The translations under genes were made by a program, and so were the position numbers. 38,029 bases of DNA from NCBI RefSeq assembly GCF_014378415.1, contig NZ_JACMNS010000053.1, positions 1 to 38,029 of the forward strand. Reading direction: 5' to 3'. This DNA is from Aquabacterium sp. Lineage in GTDB: Bacteria; Pseudomonadota; Gammaproteobacteria; Burkholderiales; Burkholderiaceae_C. Shown piece after piece: positions 8,616-18,517 of the stretch (position 1 is the stretch's first letter; every line of letters starts with the position of its first letter). The notes under the pieces are model-generated. The model saw nothing but the letters and a program-made list of their open reading frames with translations, was not told where the DNA came from and ran no database searches.

Positions 8616-9542
8616 ATGCCCCACATCATCCAAGTCACCGAGCTGTCCAAAACCTACGCCTCGGGCTTCCAGGCGCTCAAAAACATCAACCTGGACATCC
8701 GCCGTGGCGAGATCCTGGCCTTGCTGGGCCCCAACGGTGCAGGCAAGACCACGCTGATCAGCACCATCTGCGGCATCGTCACCGCCAGTGCGGGCACGGT
8801 GGTGGTTGATGGCCACGACAACGTGTCCGATTACCGGGCGGCGCGCGAGCTGATCGGCCTGGTGCCGCAAGAGCTGTGCACCGATGCCTTCGAGACGGTG
8901 TGGGCCACGGTGTCCTTCAGCCGGGGCCTGTTCGGCAAACCGACCAACCCGGCCTACATCGAGAAGGTGCTGAAAGACCTGTCGCTGTGGGACAAGAAGG
9001 ACAGCAAGATCATCACGCTGTCGGGCGGCATGAAGCGCCGGGTGATGATCGCCAAGGCCTTGTCGCACGAGCCGCAGATTTTGTTCCTGGACGAGCCGAC
9101 GGCGGGGGTGGACGTCAACCTGCGGCGCGACATGTGGAACCTGGTGCGCCTGCTACAAAAATCGGGCGTGACCATCATCCTGACCACCCACTACATCGAA
9201 GAAGCCCAAGAGATGGCCGACCGCATCGGCATCATCAACAAGGGCGAGATCGTGTTGGTGGAAGACAAGGACGAGCTGATGCGCAAGCTGGGCAAGAAGC
9301 AGCTGACCTTGCAATTGCAGGCCGCGCTGCCCGAGTTGCCCGCCGGCCTGGCCGACTACGCGCTGACCCTGTCCCCTGAAGGCCGCGAGCTGACCTACAC
9401 CTACGACTCGCTGGACGAGCGCACCGATGTCACCGCCTTGCTGTCCAGCCTGCAACAGGCCGGCATCAAGTTCAAGGACATCCAGACCAGGCAAAGCTCG
9501 CTGGAAGACATCTTCGTCCATCTGGTGAAGGACCCCGCATGA
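8616..9542 (+). CDS. yadG: ABC transporter ATP-binding protein, YadG-like
   Basis: A 308-residue ATPase, the same length as Escherichia coli YadG. The Walker A is GPNGAGKTT, the signature LSGGMKRR, the Walker [13 protein letters not shown], and the switch His is in LTTHYIEEA. The C-terminal 80 residues form the accessory tail seen in ABC-2 exporters. The start [14 protein letters not shown] at 8616 fits the family; the frame runs open twelve codons further without family sequence. It overlaps the permease gene by four bases (ATGA), so the two are co-translated and form one exporter at the inner membrane. The substrate of YadGH is not established. The upstream gap to the divergent hybrid kinase is 132 bases and must hold both promoters. 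Confidence 0.93.
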   Translation: MPHIIQVTELSKTYASGFQALKNINLDIRRGEILALLGPNGAGKTTLISTICGIVTASAGTVVVDGHDNVSDYRAARELIGLVPQELCTDAFETVWATVSFSRGLFGKPTNPAYIEKVLKDLSLWDKKDSKIITLSGGMKRRVMIAKALSHEPQILFLDEPTAGVDVNLRRDMWNLVRLLQKSGVTIILTTHYIEEAQEMADRIGIINKGEIVLVEDKDELMRKLGKKQLTLQLQAALPELPAGLADYALTLSPEGRELTYTYDSLDERTDVTALLSSLQQAGIKFKDIQTRQSSLEDIFVHLVKDPA

Positions 9543-10300
9543 ACTGGCACGCCGTCAAGGCCATTTACGCTTTCGAGATGGCGCGCACCCGGCGCACCTT
9601 GATGCAAAGCATCATCTCGCCCGTCATTTCCACCTCCTTGTATTTTGTGGTGTTTGGCGCGGCCATTGGTTCGCGCATCCAGCAGGTCGATGGCATCAGC
9701 TATGGCGCCTTCATCGTGCCCGGCCTGATCATGCTGTCGCTGCTGACGCAGAGCATCTCCAACGCGTCGTTTGGCATCTACTTTCCCAAGTTCACCGGCA
9801 CCATTTACGAGCTGCTGTCGGCGCCCATTTCGTACTTTGAAATCGTGCTGAGCTACGTGGGGGCGGCGGCCACCAAGTCCATCCTGCTGGGCCTGATCAT
9901 CCTGGCCACGGCGGGGCTGTTCGTGCCGCTGCACATCGCGCACCCGTTCTGGATGCTGCTGTTTTTGGTGCTCACCTCGGTGACCTTCAGCCTGGTCGGC
10001 TTCATCATTGGCCTGTGGGCCGACAACTTTGAAAAGTTGCAGGTGGTGCCGTTGCTGATCATCACGCCGCTGACCTTTTTAGGGGGCAGCTTCTATTCGA
10101 TCAAGATGCTGCCGCCGGTGTGGCAAACGGTCACCTTGTTCAACCCGGTGGTCTATTTGATCAGTGGTTTCCGCTGGAGCTTTTACGGCATGGCCGACGT
10201 GGACGTGGGCATCAGCCTGGCCATGACCTTGGCCTTCATGGCCGTGTCGCTGGCCATCGTGGCCTGGATTTTCAAGACGGGCTACAAGCTCAAGCGATGA
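9539..10300 (+). CDS. yadH: ABC-2 type transporter permease, YadH-like
   Basis: A 253-residue inner-membrane permease with six hydrophobic helices. It keeps landmarks of the YadH group: [12 protein letters not shown] near residue 40, [13 protein letters not shown], the [11 protein letters not shown] loop, [17 protein letters not shown] and [16 protein letters not shown]. It starts four bases before the stop of the ATPase gene and must work with it as a dimeric exporter. The last residues (KTGYKLKR) are the usual basic cytoplasmic tail. Only 157 bases separate its stop from the diguanylate cyclase pair on the same strand; I see no clear terminator there, so readthrough into the cyclases is possible. 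Confidence 0.93.
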   Translation: MNWHAVKAIYAFEMARTRRTLMQSIISPVISTSLYFVVFGAAIGSRIQQVDGISYGAFIVPGLIMLSLLTQSISNASFGIYFPKFTGTIYELLSAPISYFEIVLSYVGAAATKSILLGLIILATAGLFVPLHIAHPFWMLLFLVLTSVTFSLVGFIIGLWADNFEKLQVVPLLIITPLTFLGGSFYSIKMLPPVWQTVTLFNPVVYLISGFRWSFYGMADVDVGISLAMTLAFMAVSLAIVAWIFKTGYKLKR

Positions 10301-10457
10301 GATAAGCGCTTCGCCAGGCTCAAACACGGGCAAGACCGTCCTGCCGCGGGCCCGTTCACCAGTGATTCCATGCGTGATTTGGCGTGACGCAGTTGGCGAA
10401 TGAGCGTCATTGATGGGCGGCCGCTCAAGATTCTCACGGCGCGGTCGATAGCACCGT

Positions 10458-11603
10458 ATGCGACAAACGCTTGACCATCTACTGGACAGCTGGACGCCGG
10501 CCAACCGCTGTTTGCTGGCAGTGCTGATGTCCTTCCCATTTTTCGTGCTTTTCTGGCTGTTCAACAGCGCCGCGTTTCTCCATGCGGAAGTGGCCGAGGG
10601 CGTGAACCACGGGACCTTGGTTGCCTTGCAATCGTTCTTGAGCGTGGTGCTCATGGTCAGCATCGTGATCGGGTCCTGGTTGTGGACGCGGCGCAATCTG
10701 CCTGACCGTGTGCCCAAGGCCAACCTGCTGGTGACGTTCAACATCGGCCTGGGCTACCTGGCAATTGTGGTGGCCACTGGCGCCTTCACCACCGGCATGG
10801 CCCTGGTGCTGCTGGGCGTGCTGGCGGTCGGGCTGCTGCTGTTCAGCGTCGGCACGGTCTTGCGGGTGTTCATCGCATGCCTGCTCATTCACTCAGGCCA
10901 AGATGCCCTGGTGATGGCGGGATGGCTGCCTTACGCGCCCCTGTTGAATGCCCAGGCTTTCGAGGGCGGCGTGCCGACGTGGTGGTTAAGCGCCTGGCAA
11001 AACGCGGTGTTCTACCTGGGTTGGGCCATGATCCTGACCCTGGTGTTTGTGCTGTTCAAGCGCCTGGATGGCTTGCACTTGCAGTTGGCCAAACTGTCTT
11101 ACACCGACGTGCTCACGGGCTTGTCCAACCGCCGCTATTTCATGGAGCGCCTGACCTCCGAGTCGAACCGCTACGCGCGCTCAGGCGTGCCTTACAGCCT
11201 GATCCTGCTGGACGTGGACCACTTCAAAAGCATCAACGACCGCTATGGGCACCATGCGGGCGACGAGGTGTTGTGTCGCCTGGCTCAGATCCTGACCGAA
11301 GGCGTGCGCACGCCCACCGACCAGCCCGCCCGCATTGGGGGCGAAGAGTTCGCCGTGCTGCTGCCCGACACCTCGCTGGCCGCCACGGAAATCGTCTGCC
11401 GCCGCATCGCGGAAGGGCTGCGCCAGCACACCTTCAACGTCAAAGGCGAAAGCTTTCACCTGACCATCAGCATGGGCGTGGTCGAGTGCCGTGGTGAGCC
11501 CATTGAGGCGGCCTTGAAGCAAGCGGACCGCAACCTGTACAAAGCCAAGCAAGGCGGTCGTGATCAGGCCATTTATTCCATGGCGGGGGAGGTGGCACCA
11601 TGA
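10458..11603 (+). CDS. Membrane diguanylate cyclase (GGDEF), first of a tandem pair
   Basis: A 381-residue protein that should make cyclic di-GMP from two GTP. Residues 15-205 hold about six hydrophobic helices of no family I can name, including GWLPYAPLLNAQ, which recurs in the next gene. The GGDEF domain (about 212-375) has DVLTGLSNRRYF, the metal-binding Asp252/Asp254 segment LDVDHFKSIND, and an intact GGEEF active site (294-298). The product-inhibition I-site is not canonical: RTPTD gives R-x3-D where R-x2-D is usual. Its stop overlaps the start of the next cyclase by four bases. The two proteins share overall design and the PYAPLL motif, so they look like a tandem duplication; their membrane parts have diverged, implying different inputs or a heterodimer. 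Confidence 0.92.
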   Translation: MRQTLDHLLDSWTPANRCLLAVLMSFPFFVLFWLFNSAAFLHAEVAEGVNHGTLVALQSFLSVVLMVSIVIGSWLWTRRNLPDRVPKANLLVTFNIGLGYLAIVVATGAFTTGMALVLLGVLAVGLLLFSVGTVLRVFIACLLIHSGQDALVMAGWLPYAPLLNAQAFEGGVPTWWLSAWQNAVFYLGWAMILTLVFVLFKRLDGLHLQLAKLSYTDVLTGLSNRRYFMERLTSESNRYARSGVPYSLILLDVDHFKSINDRYGHHAGDEVLCRLAQILTEGVRTPTDQPARIGGEEFAVLLPDTSLAATEIVCRRIAEGLRQHTFNVKGESFHLTISMGVVECRGEPIEAALKQADRNLYKAKQGGRDQAIYSMAGEVAP

Positions 11604-12802
11604 ACTGGGCCCGACGCTGGCGAGACCTCAAACCCTGGCTGGCCGAGCAACTGCTGGCCCGCCGGCCGGTGATCAGTTGCCTGCTGTTCTCGGGGGCCGC
11701 CATTCCCATGCTGTTGCTGTTCACGGGCCTGCACACGTTTGCGCAGATTCACCCTCAGGCGAGGGCTTTTTATCAACCGACCGCCTTGATGACCGTGCAG
11801 GTTTTGCTCGGCCTGGTCATCGCTGGCGTGGCCGGCGTCAGCGTGTATTGCTGGGGCCGACGCAAGACCGATGTGGCCTGCCACTGGCTGGCGTTGCTCA
11901 CGGTCACGCCCACCGTGGTCGTGTTGATCGCACTGGCCATTGCGTATGGCTTGAAGGACACCCCGGTCAGTGTGTTCGTGCTGACCGCGATCCTGCTGGC
12001 GCGGGCCTTGTTCGATTTCAAGACGCTCAAGCCCAGCCTGGTCATCGGCGCGGGCATGGTGCTGGTCAATGAGGCTTTGGTCGGTCAAGGCCTGGTGCCG
12101 TATGCGCCATTGCTCAGCGGGCCGGTGTTCTCGGGCCATGGCCTGGCCTGGTGGTGGCAAATCTGGTGCCGAGTGGTGCTTGATTTCAGCCTGCTGTCGT
12201 TCTCGGGCATGGTGTTCTTCTTGTTCAGCACGCTGGGGCAACGTCGGCATGAACTGGAGGAGCTGGTGCGCACCGACATGTTGACCGGCCTGGCCAACCG
12301 CCGCACCTTCATGACCCAGCTGGAGATCGAATCGCACCGGCATGCGCGCAGCAAGCGTCCCTTCTGCCTGGTCATGTGCGATGTAGACCACTTCAAAAAA
12401 ATCAACGACACCTGGGGCCATCCGGCGGGCGATGCGGTGCTGGTGGAGCTGGCGCGCATCCTCAAGCTCACCACGCGTGAGCAGATCGACACGGCGGCGC
12501 GCATTGGGGGTGAGGAGTTCGCCGTGCTGCTGCCCGAGACCGGATTGGCGCAGGCTGAGCGCGTCGCGCAGTTGATGTCCTCAGGCATGCGCTCGCAGAT
12601 CTTTGTCTACGATGGCAAGCAGTTCAGCGTCACGCAAAGCGTGGGCATTGCCCAGGCCTCCGACGGTGACGGCGATGGCGCCATGCGCTTGGCCGATGAC
12701 AACCTGTACATCGCCAAGCGACAAGGCCGAGACCGCATCGTGGCCTCGGCGGCCGCGCCAGCGGCGGAGCAGGACACCAACATCGCCTGCGCCCTGAAGT
12801 GA
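11600..12802 (+). CDS. Membrane diguanylate cyclase (GGDEF), second of a tandem pair
   Basis: A 400-residue paralogue of the preceding cyclase, started by the ATGA overlap. Residues 25-210 contain about six helices, with GLVPYAPLLSGP matching the equivalent place in its neighbour. The GGDEF domain (from about 223) has DMLTGLANRRTF, CDVDHFKKIND with Asp261/Asp263, and GGEEF at 303-307, so it should be catalytically active. As in its partner, the I-site position reads REQID (R-x3-D). The C-terminus has an Ala-rich tail after RDRIVASAA. Its stop is only seven bases from the stop of the convergent amidase gene. The translational coupling suggests both cyclases are made in fixed proportion. Confidence 0.92.
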   Translation: MNWARRWRDLKPWLAEQLLARRPVISCLLFSGAAIPMLLLFTGLHTFAQIHPQARAFYQPTALMTVQVLLGLVIAGVAGVSVYCWGRRKTDVACHWLALLTVTPTVVVLIALAIAYGLKDTPVSVFVLTAILLARALFDFKTLKPSLVIGAGMVLVNEALVGQGLVPYAPLLSGPVFSGHGLAWWWQIWCRVVLDFSLLSFSGMVFFLFSTLGQRRHELEELVRTDMLTGLANRRTFMTQLEIESHRHARSKRPFCLVMCDVDHFKKINDTWGHPAGDAVLVELARILKLTTREQIDTAARIGGEEFAVLLPETGLAQAERVAQLMSSGMRSQIFVYDGKQFSVTQSVGIAQASDGDGDGAMRLADDNLYIAKRQGRDRIVASAAAPAAEQDTNIACALK

Positions 12803-12809
12803 GCTGACC

Positions 12810-14303
12810 TCAGCTCAAGGCGGGCCGGCGCTGAAACCACGGCCGAGCCTCTTCTAGTTGCGCCGCCAACTGCAGCATCCACACTTCGCTGTCCAAGGGG
12901 CCGACGAACTGCACACCCAGCGGCAAGCCCTGCGGCGTCCAGTACAGCGGCACGGACATCGCGGGCCGGCCGGTGAGGTTGGCCACTTGCGTGTAAGGCG
13001 TCCAGGCCAACGTCTGGTGGATCAGATCATCGAGCAGGCCGGTGTGCCGCAGCAGCCCGGCCAGGCCCAACGACAGCAGCAGGCGCGAGCCCATCTGCAA
13101 ATGCGCAGGGGTGGCGTTCTGACCGATGGGCAGGGCGGGGCCGTTCAAGGTCGGGGTCAGCCACAGGTCATGACGGCCATGAAAATCAGCCAGGGCTTGC
13201 GTGTAGGTGTGCCAGCGCATCTGGCAACTCACCAGCTCCGGCCCCGAGGTGCCACGGCCCAGCGCGGCCATGATGCGCGTGTCGGTCTCAAAAGCGCTGA
13301 TGGGCGCGCCGGTCTGTTGGCGCACCTGGGCCACCAGCACCGCCTGCATGCAGAACCAGGCTTGTAAAAAATCCTTGGTCAAGGCCATGCCGTCGATGGC
13401 CGGTTCGGCCGGTTCAACGTGGTGGCCCAGCGATGACAGCAGGCGGGCGGCGTCTTCCACCGCCGCCACGGCTTGCGGGTCCACCGGTGTGCCCAGGGGT
13501 GAGGCGGTGCTGAAGCCGATGCGCAGCGGGCGGGGTGGCCGCGCCAAGGCGTTCAGGTACGAGCCCTGGGGCAAGGCGTTGGACGCGGGCATCCAGTAGG
13601 GCGCATGGGGTTCCGGGCCTTGCAGCACGTCCAGCATGGCCGCGCTGTCGCGCACGCTGCGCGAGATCACGCCTTGCACCGCCGCGCCGAACAAGCCTTC
13701 ACTGGTCACTGGGCCCATGGACACGCGGCCCCGCGCGGACTTCAGCCCGAACAGCCCGCAGGCCCCGGCAGGAATGCGGATGGAGCCGCCGCCATCGTTG
13801 GCCCCGGCCACCGGCACGATGCCCGCCGCCACCGCCGCGGCCGATCCGCCGGACGAGCCTCCCGGCGTGCGCCCGGTGTCCCAGGGGTTGCGCGCCGCGC
13901 GCCACTGGTCGGGCTCGGTCACGTTCTTGGCGCCGAACTCTGGCGTGTTGGTCTGCCCGAAGATCACCAGGCCGGCTTGCCGCCAACGCTTGACGACATC
14001 GCTGTCCTGCTCGGCGGGGTGGCTGGCCAGGGCCCGGCTGCCGTAGCTGCAAGGCACGCCAGCGATCTCCTGGAACAGGTCTTTCACCAGAAAAGGCACG
14101 CCCGCGAAAGAACCGGAGAGGGGGCCGGTTGCCGTGGCACGCGCCGCGTCATCCTGGCGGCGCACCACCGCATTCAAGGCGGGGTTCACCGCGTCGGCAC
14201 GGGCCATGGCGGCGTCCAGCAATTGCCTGGGGCTCACCGCGCCCCGGGCCACCAGGTCGGCCAAAGCCAGGGCATCGTGGGCTTGGTACTCGTCAAAGGT
14301 CAT
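12810..14303 (-). CDS. Amidase (amidase signature family)
   Basis: A 497-residue hydrolase of carboxamide bonds. With the ATG start the Ser-cisSer-Lys triad is Lys74 (FLVKDLF), cis-Ser150 (TPGGSSGGS) and nucleophile Ser174 (ANDGGGSIRIPA), with the normal 24-residue spacing between the serines. The rest follows the family to the end (TGRPAMSVPLYW, LPLGVQFVGP). It is not GatA: the intact gatA is at 34094-35602, and this protein lacks the GatA pattern around the substrate pocket. The frame extends eight codons to a TTG at 14327; the ATG at 14303 is preferred on codon grounds, as neither start has a strong ribosome site. Substrate unknown; relatives act on aliphatic, aryl or amino-acid amides. 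It is divergent from the hybrid kinase at 14397, sharing a 93-base promoter gap. Confidence 0.92.
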   Translation of the reverse strand: MTFDEYQAHDALALADLVARGAVSPRQLLDAAMARADAVNPALNAVVRRQDDAARATATGPLSGSFAGVPFLVKDLFQEIAGVPCSYGSRALASHPAEQDSDVVKRWRQAGLVIFGQTNTPEFGAKNVTEPDQWRAARNPWDTGRTPGGSSGGSAAAVAAGIVPVAGANDGGGSIRIPAGACGLFGLKSARGRVSMGPVTSEGLFGAAVQGVISRSVRDSAAMLDVLQGPEPHAPYWMPASNALPQGSYLNALARPPRPLRIGFSTASPLGTPVDPQAVAAVEDAARLLSSLGHHVEPAEPAIDGMALTKDFLQAWFCMQAVLVAQVRQQTGAPISAFETDTRIMAALGRGTSGPELVSCQMRWHTYTQALADFHGRHDLWLTPTLNGPALPIGQNATPAHLQMGSRLLLSLGLAGLLRHTGLLDDLIHQTLAWTPYTQVANLTGRPAMSVPLYWTPQGLPLGVQFVGPLDSEVWMLQLAAQLEEARPWFQRRPALS

Positions 14304-14396
14304 GCAAGCACTTTCGTTCAGGGCCAAGCCGCCATTTTAGGCAGGTCCGCGCTGGCTTTCGCCGATACTGCCGGGTGCTGAACGTGGAAGAGATGA

Positions 14397-16517
14397 ATGG
14401 TTGCAAGAGATGGTGGTGAGTGGACCTTCGGGTCGCCGGGGTCCAAAGGGTTGATCACGGCGCAAGAACTGGAAGAGGCCTTGGCGCGCCGAACGTTCTG
14501 GTTCCTGGCCGCCTGCAGCGTCCTCATCCTGATCCCCGTGAAGTTGGCCTGGTTGCTGCAAGGTGGACGCGTGGTGGGCCTGCTGGGCATCCTCGAGCTG
14601 TTCACCGTGCTGTGGTGTTCGTGGCGCGTCTGGACCAGCCAGACCGGCGCCGCGCGTTTCCTGGGCTTGGGCTTGGCCATCATGTACCTGCAGGTGGCGG
14701 CGGCGGCTTGGTTGCAAGGGGGCCTGCAGGCCCCGGCCTTGAACTGGCTGGCCGTGCTGCCCATCATCGCGATCGTGGCCGGCAACCTGCGCCTGGGCCT
14801 AAGCCTTTGCGTCGCTTTCGTTGCGCAGATCCTGGTGATGGACTACTACGAGCCGCCTTACCTGGCCAAGCTGCGGCCCCTGATGCTGCCCAATGCCCAT
14901 GTGCAAACCCTGGTGTCCACCGTGGGCTCGGTGGTGTTGTTCTCGGCCTTCGGCTGGATCGCGGTGCGGTGGCGCGCGCAGGTGCAGCAGGTGCTGGAGG
15001 TGTCCCACCAGCAGGCACAGCGCGGCAACGAGGCCAAGCAGCGCTTCCTGGCCATCATGAGCCATGAGATCCGCACACCGCTCAGCGGCATCGTGGGCAC
15101 GGCCTCCTTGCTGCGCGAAAAGACCATGGCGCCGTCCGAGCAGCGGCAAATGCTGCACCTGCTGGACCACAGTGCGCAGACGCTGCGCAGCCTGCTCAAC
15201 GACGTGCTGGACTGGGCCAAGCTGGAGGCCGGTCAACTCGATGTGCGCCACGAGCCGGTGCGACTGCGCGCTCTGGTGGCGGACAGCGCCGACCTGTTCG
15301 CGGTCACGGCGTTTGACAAGGGTGTGGAGCTGACCCACAGCTTCGCGGCTGACGTACCACCCGTGCTGCTGGGCGACGAGATGCGCCTGCGCCAGACGCT
15401 CAACAACCTGGTCTCCAACGCTGTCAAGTTCACGCGCCAGGGCCGGGTGCATGTGCACCTGGTCACCGAGCCATCACCCGCTCCGCAAGATGCCCGCGTG
15501 TGGGTGCGCCTTGAGGTGCAGGACACCGGCATCGGCATGAGCCCGGCGCAGGTGGCCAAGCTGTTCCAGCCCTTCACCCAGGCCGACCAGTCGACCACGC
15601 GGCAGTACGGCGGCACGGGCTTGGGCTTGTCCATTGGCCGCGAACTGGCCCGCTGCATGGGCGGTGACATCGTGGTGTCCAGCCGCTTGGGCTTGGGCAG
15701 TTGCTTCGTGATCCGGGTGCCCATGGGCTTGGCCCCAACCACCACGGATGAGCTGCCCGCCCCCACCGTCTTGGCCGGCCAGCGCCTGCGCCTGGTGACG
15801 TGCAGCATGGGTCTGCGAAGGCAGGTCCAATCACTGTGCCATGACCTGGGCCTGGTGCTGGTCCCTGATGATGGCAACGATGCCGAGGTCGACGCGGTGC
15901 TGGTGGACGCGGCGGTGTGGACCCCCGGCGCGAGCCCTGTCCGGGCCTGGTCCTGGGGGGGGTCTGGTCAGACCAAGGCGCTGGTGTCCTCGGCCATGGA
16001 TCCACCTGGCGCCAATCTGCCCGCAGGCGTGTTGCCCTTGTACAAGCCTTTGCGCGCCCACGCCCTGGCCGATTGGCTGCGGGGCATCTTGCCCGCCACG
16101 GCCCCGCCTGAGCCGGCCACCAAGCCTGGGCCGACCTTGCAGGTGCTGGTGGCCGAAGACAGCGAGGTCAACCGCGACTTGTTGAGCGAGATGCTGTTCC
16201 ATTGCCAGGCCAAGGCCGAACTGGTGGGCACCGGCCGGGCCGCCGTCAACGCGGTTCTGGCCCGGCGCTTCGACCTCTTGCTGATGGACTACCAGATGCC
16301 GGAGATGGATGGCCTGGCCGCGACCCGAGCCATCCGTCGCCACGAGGCTGAACACGGCGGCCCGGCGCTGCCCATCGTGCTAATCAGTGGCGAGGTCAAT
16401 GTGGCGTGCCACGCCGCTTGGCGTGAGGCCGGCGTCAACCACATCCTGTGCAAACCGTATGCCTTCGATGAGTTGGCCCGGGTGCTGGCGACCATCAATC
16501 CAGACCCAGCGACCTGA
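14397..16517 (+). CDS. Membrane hybrid sensor histidine kinase with pseudo-receiver and receiver
   Basis: A 706-residue sensor. About six hydrophobic helices (33-190) form the input part. HisKA has His223 in [12 protein letters not shown]; the ATPase has [10 protein letters not shown] (337-346), DTGIGMS and [10 protein letters not shown]. Next comes a stretch (461-565) shaped like a receiver but without the acidic pair: it opens LRLVTCSMG, has a possible acceptor-site relic [11 protein letters not shown] and ends LPLYKP. The last domain (580-700) is a normal receiver with Glu587/Asp588, Asp631 ([12 protein letters not shown]) and Lys686. The ATG at 14397 has GGAAG six bases upstream. There is no HPt of its own, but the kinase encoded convergently next door has one; the two genes overlap tail to tail by 23 bases. 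A phosphorelay between them is possible but unproven. Confidence 0.93.
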   Translation: MVARDGGEWTFGSPGSKGLITAQELEEALARRTFWFLAACSVLILIPVKLAWLLQGGRVVGLLGILELFTVLWCSWRVWTSQTGAARFLGLGLAIMYLQVAAAAWLQGGLQAPALNWLAVLPIIAIVAGNLRLGLSLCVAFVAQILVMDYYEPPYLAKLRPLMLPNAHVQTLVSTVGSVVLFSAFGWIAVRWRAQVQQVLEVSHQQAQRGNEAKQRFLAIMSHEIRTPLSGIVGTASLLREKTMAPSEQRQMLHLLDHSAQTLRSLLNDVLDWAKLEAGQLDVRHEPVRLRALVADSADLFAVTAFDKGVELTHSFAADVPPVLLGDEMRLRQTLNNLVSNAVKFTRQGRVHVHLVTEPSPAPQDARVWVRLEVQDTGIGMSPAQVAKLFQPFTQADQSTTRQYGGTGLGLSIGRELARCMGGDIVVSSRLGLGSCFVIRVPMGLAPTTTDELPAPTVLAGQRLRLVTCSMGLRRQVQSLCHDLGLVLVPDDGNDAEVDAVLVDAAVWTPGASPVRAWSWGGSGQTKALVSSAMDPPGANLPAGVLPLYKPLRAHALADWLRGILPATAPPEPATKPGPTLQVLVAEDSEVNRDLLSEMLFHCQAKAELVGTGRAAVNAVLARRFDLLLMDYQMPEMDGLAATRAIRRHEAEHGGPALPIVLISGEVNVACHAAWREAGVNHILCKPYAFDELARVLATINPDPAT

Positions 16518-18447
16518 TCATCGCCTCGACCGCGTGCGCCAGTGAATCGGCTGCGCTGAAGGCCGCCTCGGGCTGGGTGGAGCACAGCTCGTCGATGTGG
16601 CTGGCCAGCCAGCGCAGGTCATTGACCAGCAGGTTGGCGGCCATGCCCTTGGTGCTGTGCGCCAACGAGCGCAGTCCTTCCAGGTCCCGGCGGGCTGCGG
16701 CTTCACGCAATTGGCCAGGCAGCGCCTGGCTGCTGTCCTTGATGGTCTGGAACAGGCGATCGATGAACTGGTGCCCTTGCGGGTAGTGGTTGACCAAGGC
16801 CTGCCGATCAATGTGGAAGCTGTTGGGGGCCAAGGCGACGGCTTGCAGCGTGGATGCGGGAGCCGGCGCCTGCAGCTGCTTGCGGATCGTCTTGATCAGT
16901 TGATTGATCATGTAGGGCTTGGTCAGGTAATCGCTCATGCCAGCACCAAGGCCCTGCTGCCGAGCCACCTCGAAAGCATGCGCAGTCAGGCCGATGATGG
17001 GCATCGAGGGCGCCAGGGCCTTGATCTGGCGCGTGGCTTCATAGCCATCCATGACCGGCATTTCGATGTCGCACAACATGACGTCAAAAGGGATGCCGGC
17101 GCGGATCTGCGCCAATGCTAGTGCGCCGTTGTCCATGCAGGTGACGCGTGCGCCCTCGGTGGCCAGCAGTTCGCACAGCACCATCTGGTTGACAGGGTGG
17201 TCTTCGGCCACCAGGATGCGCACGTCCATGAGCTGGGGGGCGTTGCTGGTCATGGCCTGGTCCGCCGCCGCGTCGCTGTCCAGTTCAAAGGCCAGCAAGG
17301 GCGTGCCGTCGTGCTGGGCGTCGAGCAGGGGCAGGTGGATATCAAAGGCGCTGCCCTCGCCCGGCTGGCTGCTGACGCGAATGTCGCCACCCATCAGGTC
17401 GAGCAGGCGCTTGCAGATGGACAGGCCCAAGCCGCTGCCCCCGACGCGCCGTGTGTTGCTGCTGTCGCCCTGCACGAAAGGCTGGAAGAGGTTGGCCCGC
17501 ACCTCCGGGGTCATGCCGATGCCGGTGTCCGTCACCCGCAAGGTGAGCCATTGGTCATCGCCATCCACCTGCAAAGTGACGCTGCCTTGCGCCGTGAACT
17601 TCACCGCGTTGCTCAACAGGTTGATCAGCAACTGCGTGGTGCGCAACTCGTCGCCCTTGAACGATCGCGGCGTGCCGGGGCCTTGTTCCAGCCGCAACTC
17701 GATTTGCTTGGCTTGCGCCCGGGCAGCCACCATCTTCATGGCCTGTTCGACGACAAGGCCCAGGTCGACCCGATCAGCCTCCAAGCTGACTTGGCCCGCT
17801 TCGATCTTGGAAAAATCGAGCACGTCGTTGATCAGCGCGAGCAGATGTTGGCCCGACTCCAGGATGTGCTGGAAATTTTGAACCGCCTTGGGGTCGGTGG
17901 TGGCCCGGATGCCGACCTGCGCCAAGCCCAGCATGGCGTGCAGCGGGGTGCGGATCTCGTGGCTCATGCTGGCCAGGAAGTCGCCTTTGGCGCGGCTGGC
18001 GGCTTCGCTTTTTTCTTCCGCCTGCTTGATCTGGGTGATGTCGGACAGAAGCACGAAAAACCCCTTGACCTGCCCTTCGACCAAGTCGGGCACCAGGTTC
18101 ACCTGGATGTTCAAGGTCGCCTCCGAACCAGGCTTGACCAAGGGGCGCTCATAGCGTTGGGGCTGGCCGCGCAAGGTGGCTTCGATGAGGGGGCGGTTCA
18201 GCTCGAAGATGGCCTCCCCAAGCACTTCCCGGATGTGCTGGCCGGTGATGGCCTGGCCGTTGCGGGCGAAAGTGTCGAGGTAGCTGCGGTTGGCGAAACG
18301 GTTGTGCAAGTCGCCGTCCCAATAGGCGACCATGCCCGGGATGCCGTTCAGGATGGCGCCCAACAGTCGAGCGCGCTCGGTCAACTCACCGAGGTCCGCC
18401 TGAAGCTCAGAACCCGGGGTTTCCTTGTTTGCCTCAGCTTCAGCCAT
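16495..18447 (-). CDS. Soluble hybrid histidine kinase (PAS-HisKA-HATPase-REC-HPt)
   Basis: A 650-residue kinase with no membrane segment. The N-terminus has a short coiled coil then a PAS domain (about 24-145; GIPGMVAYWDGDLHNRFANR, split here as GIPGMVAYWDGD and LHNRFANR). HisKA has His163 in [12 protein letters not shown]; the ATPase shows NLLSNAVKFT, DTGIGMT and GGSGLGLSI. The receiver (409-520) has Glu415/Asp416, acceptor Asp460 (MLCDIEMPVMDG) and Lys510. The C-terminal HPt has phosphorylatable His597 in SLAHSTKGMAAN. All four phosphorelay parts are therefore in one chain. The ATG at 18447 has GGGAG ten bases upstream. The 3' end overlaps that of the convergent kinase by 23 bases. The signal is unknown; a cytosolic PAS domain suggests a small ligand or redox input. 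Confidence 0.94.
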   Translation of the reverse strand: MAEAEANKETPGSELQADLGELTERARLLGAILNGIPGMVAYWDGDLHNRFANRSYLDTFARNGQAITGQHIREVLGEAIFELNRPLIEATLRGQPQRYERPLVKPGSEATLNIQVNLVPDLVEGQVKGFFVLLSDITQIKQAEEKSEAASRAKGDFLASMSHEIRTPLHAMLGLAQVGIRATTDPKAVQNFQHILESGQHLLALINDVLDFSKIEAGQVSLEADRVDLGLVVEQAMKMVAARAQAKQIELRLEQGPGTPRSFKGDELRTTQLLINLLSNAVKFTAQGSVTLQVDGDDQWLTLRVTDTGIGMTPEVRANLFQPFVQGDSSNTRRVGGSGLGLSICKRLLDLMGGDIRVSSQPGEGSAFDIHLPLLDAQHDGTPLLAFELDSDAAADQAMTSNAPQLMDVRILVAEDHPVNQMVLCELLATEGARVTCMDNGALALAQIRAGIPFDVMLCDIEMPVMDGYEATRQIKALAPSMPIIGLTAHAFEVARQQGLGAGMSDYLTKPYMINQLIKTIRKQLQAPAPASTLQAVALAPNSFHIDRQALVNHYPQGHQFIDRLFQTIKDSSQALPGQLREAAARRDLEGLRSLAHSTKGMAANLLVNDLRWLASHIDELCSTQPEAAFSAADSLAHAVEAMIRSLGLD

Positions 18448-18471
18448 GCTGGTTTTTCTCCCAGTTTTGGA

Positions 18472-18486
18472 GGTCCATTATGGACC
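18472..18486. promoter_or_regulatory. Perfect 7+1+7 inverted repeat upstream of the PAS kinase
   Basis: GGTCCAT-T-ATGGACC lies 25 bases before the ATG of the PAS hybrid kinase gene, just beyond its ribosome site. The position, near where transcription of that gene would begin, suits a repressor operator. No factor is identified. Confidence 0.35.
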
Positions 18487-18517
18487 GGAGCCCGGCGCGC
18501 TGCAAGCCAACGACAAA

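Noticed and set aside
8484-9068. N-terminal extension of the hybrid kinase frame (6654-8483) by 195 codons
   Set aside because: The extra part is antisense to the ABC ATPase gene, is low-complexity His/Gln/Asp-rich shadow sequence and shows no domain; the ATG at 8483 starts the family-like part.
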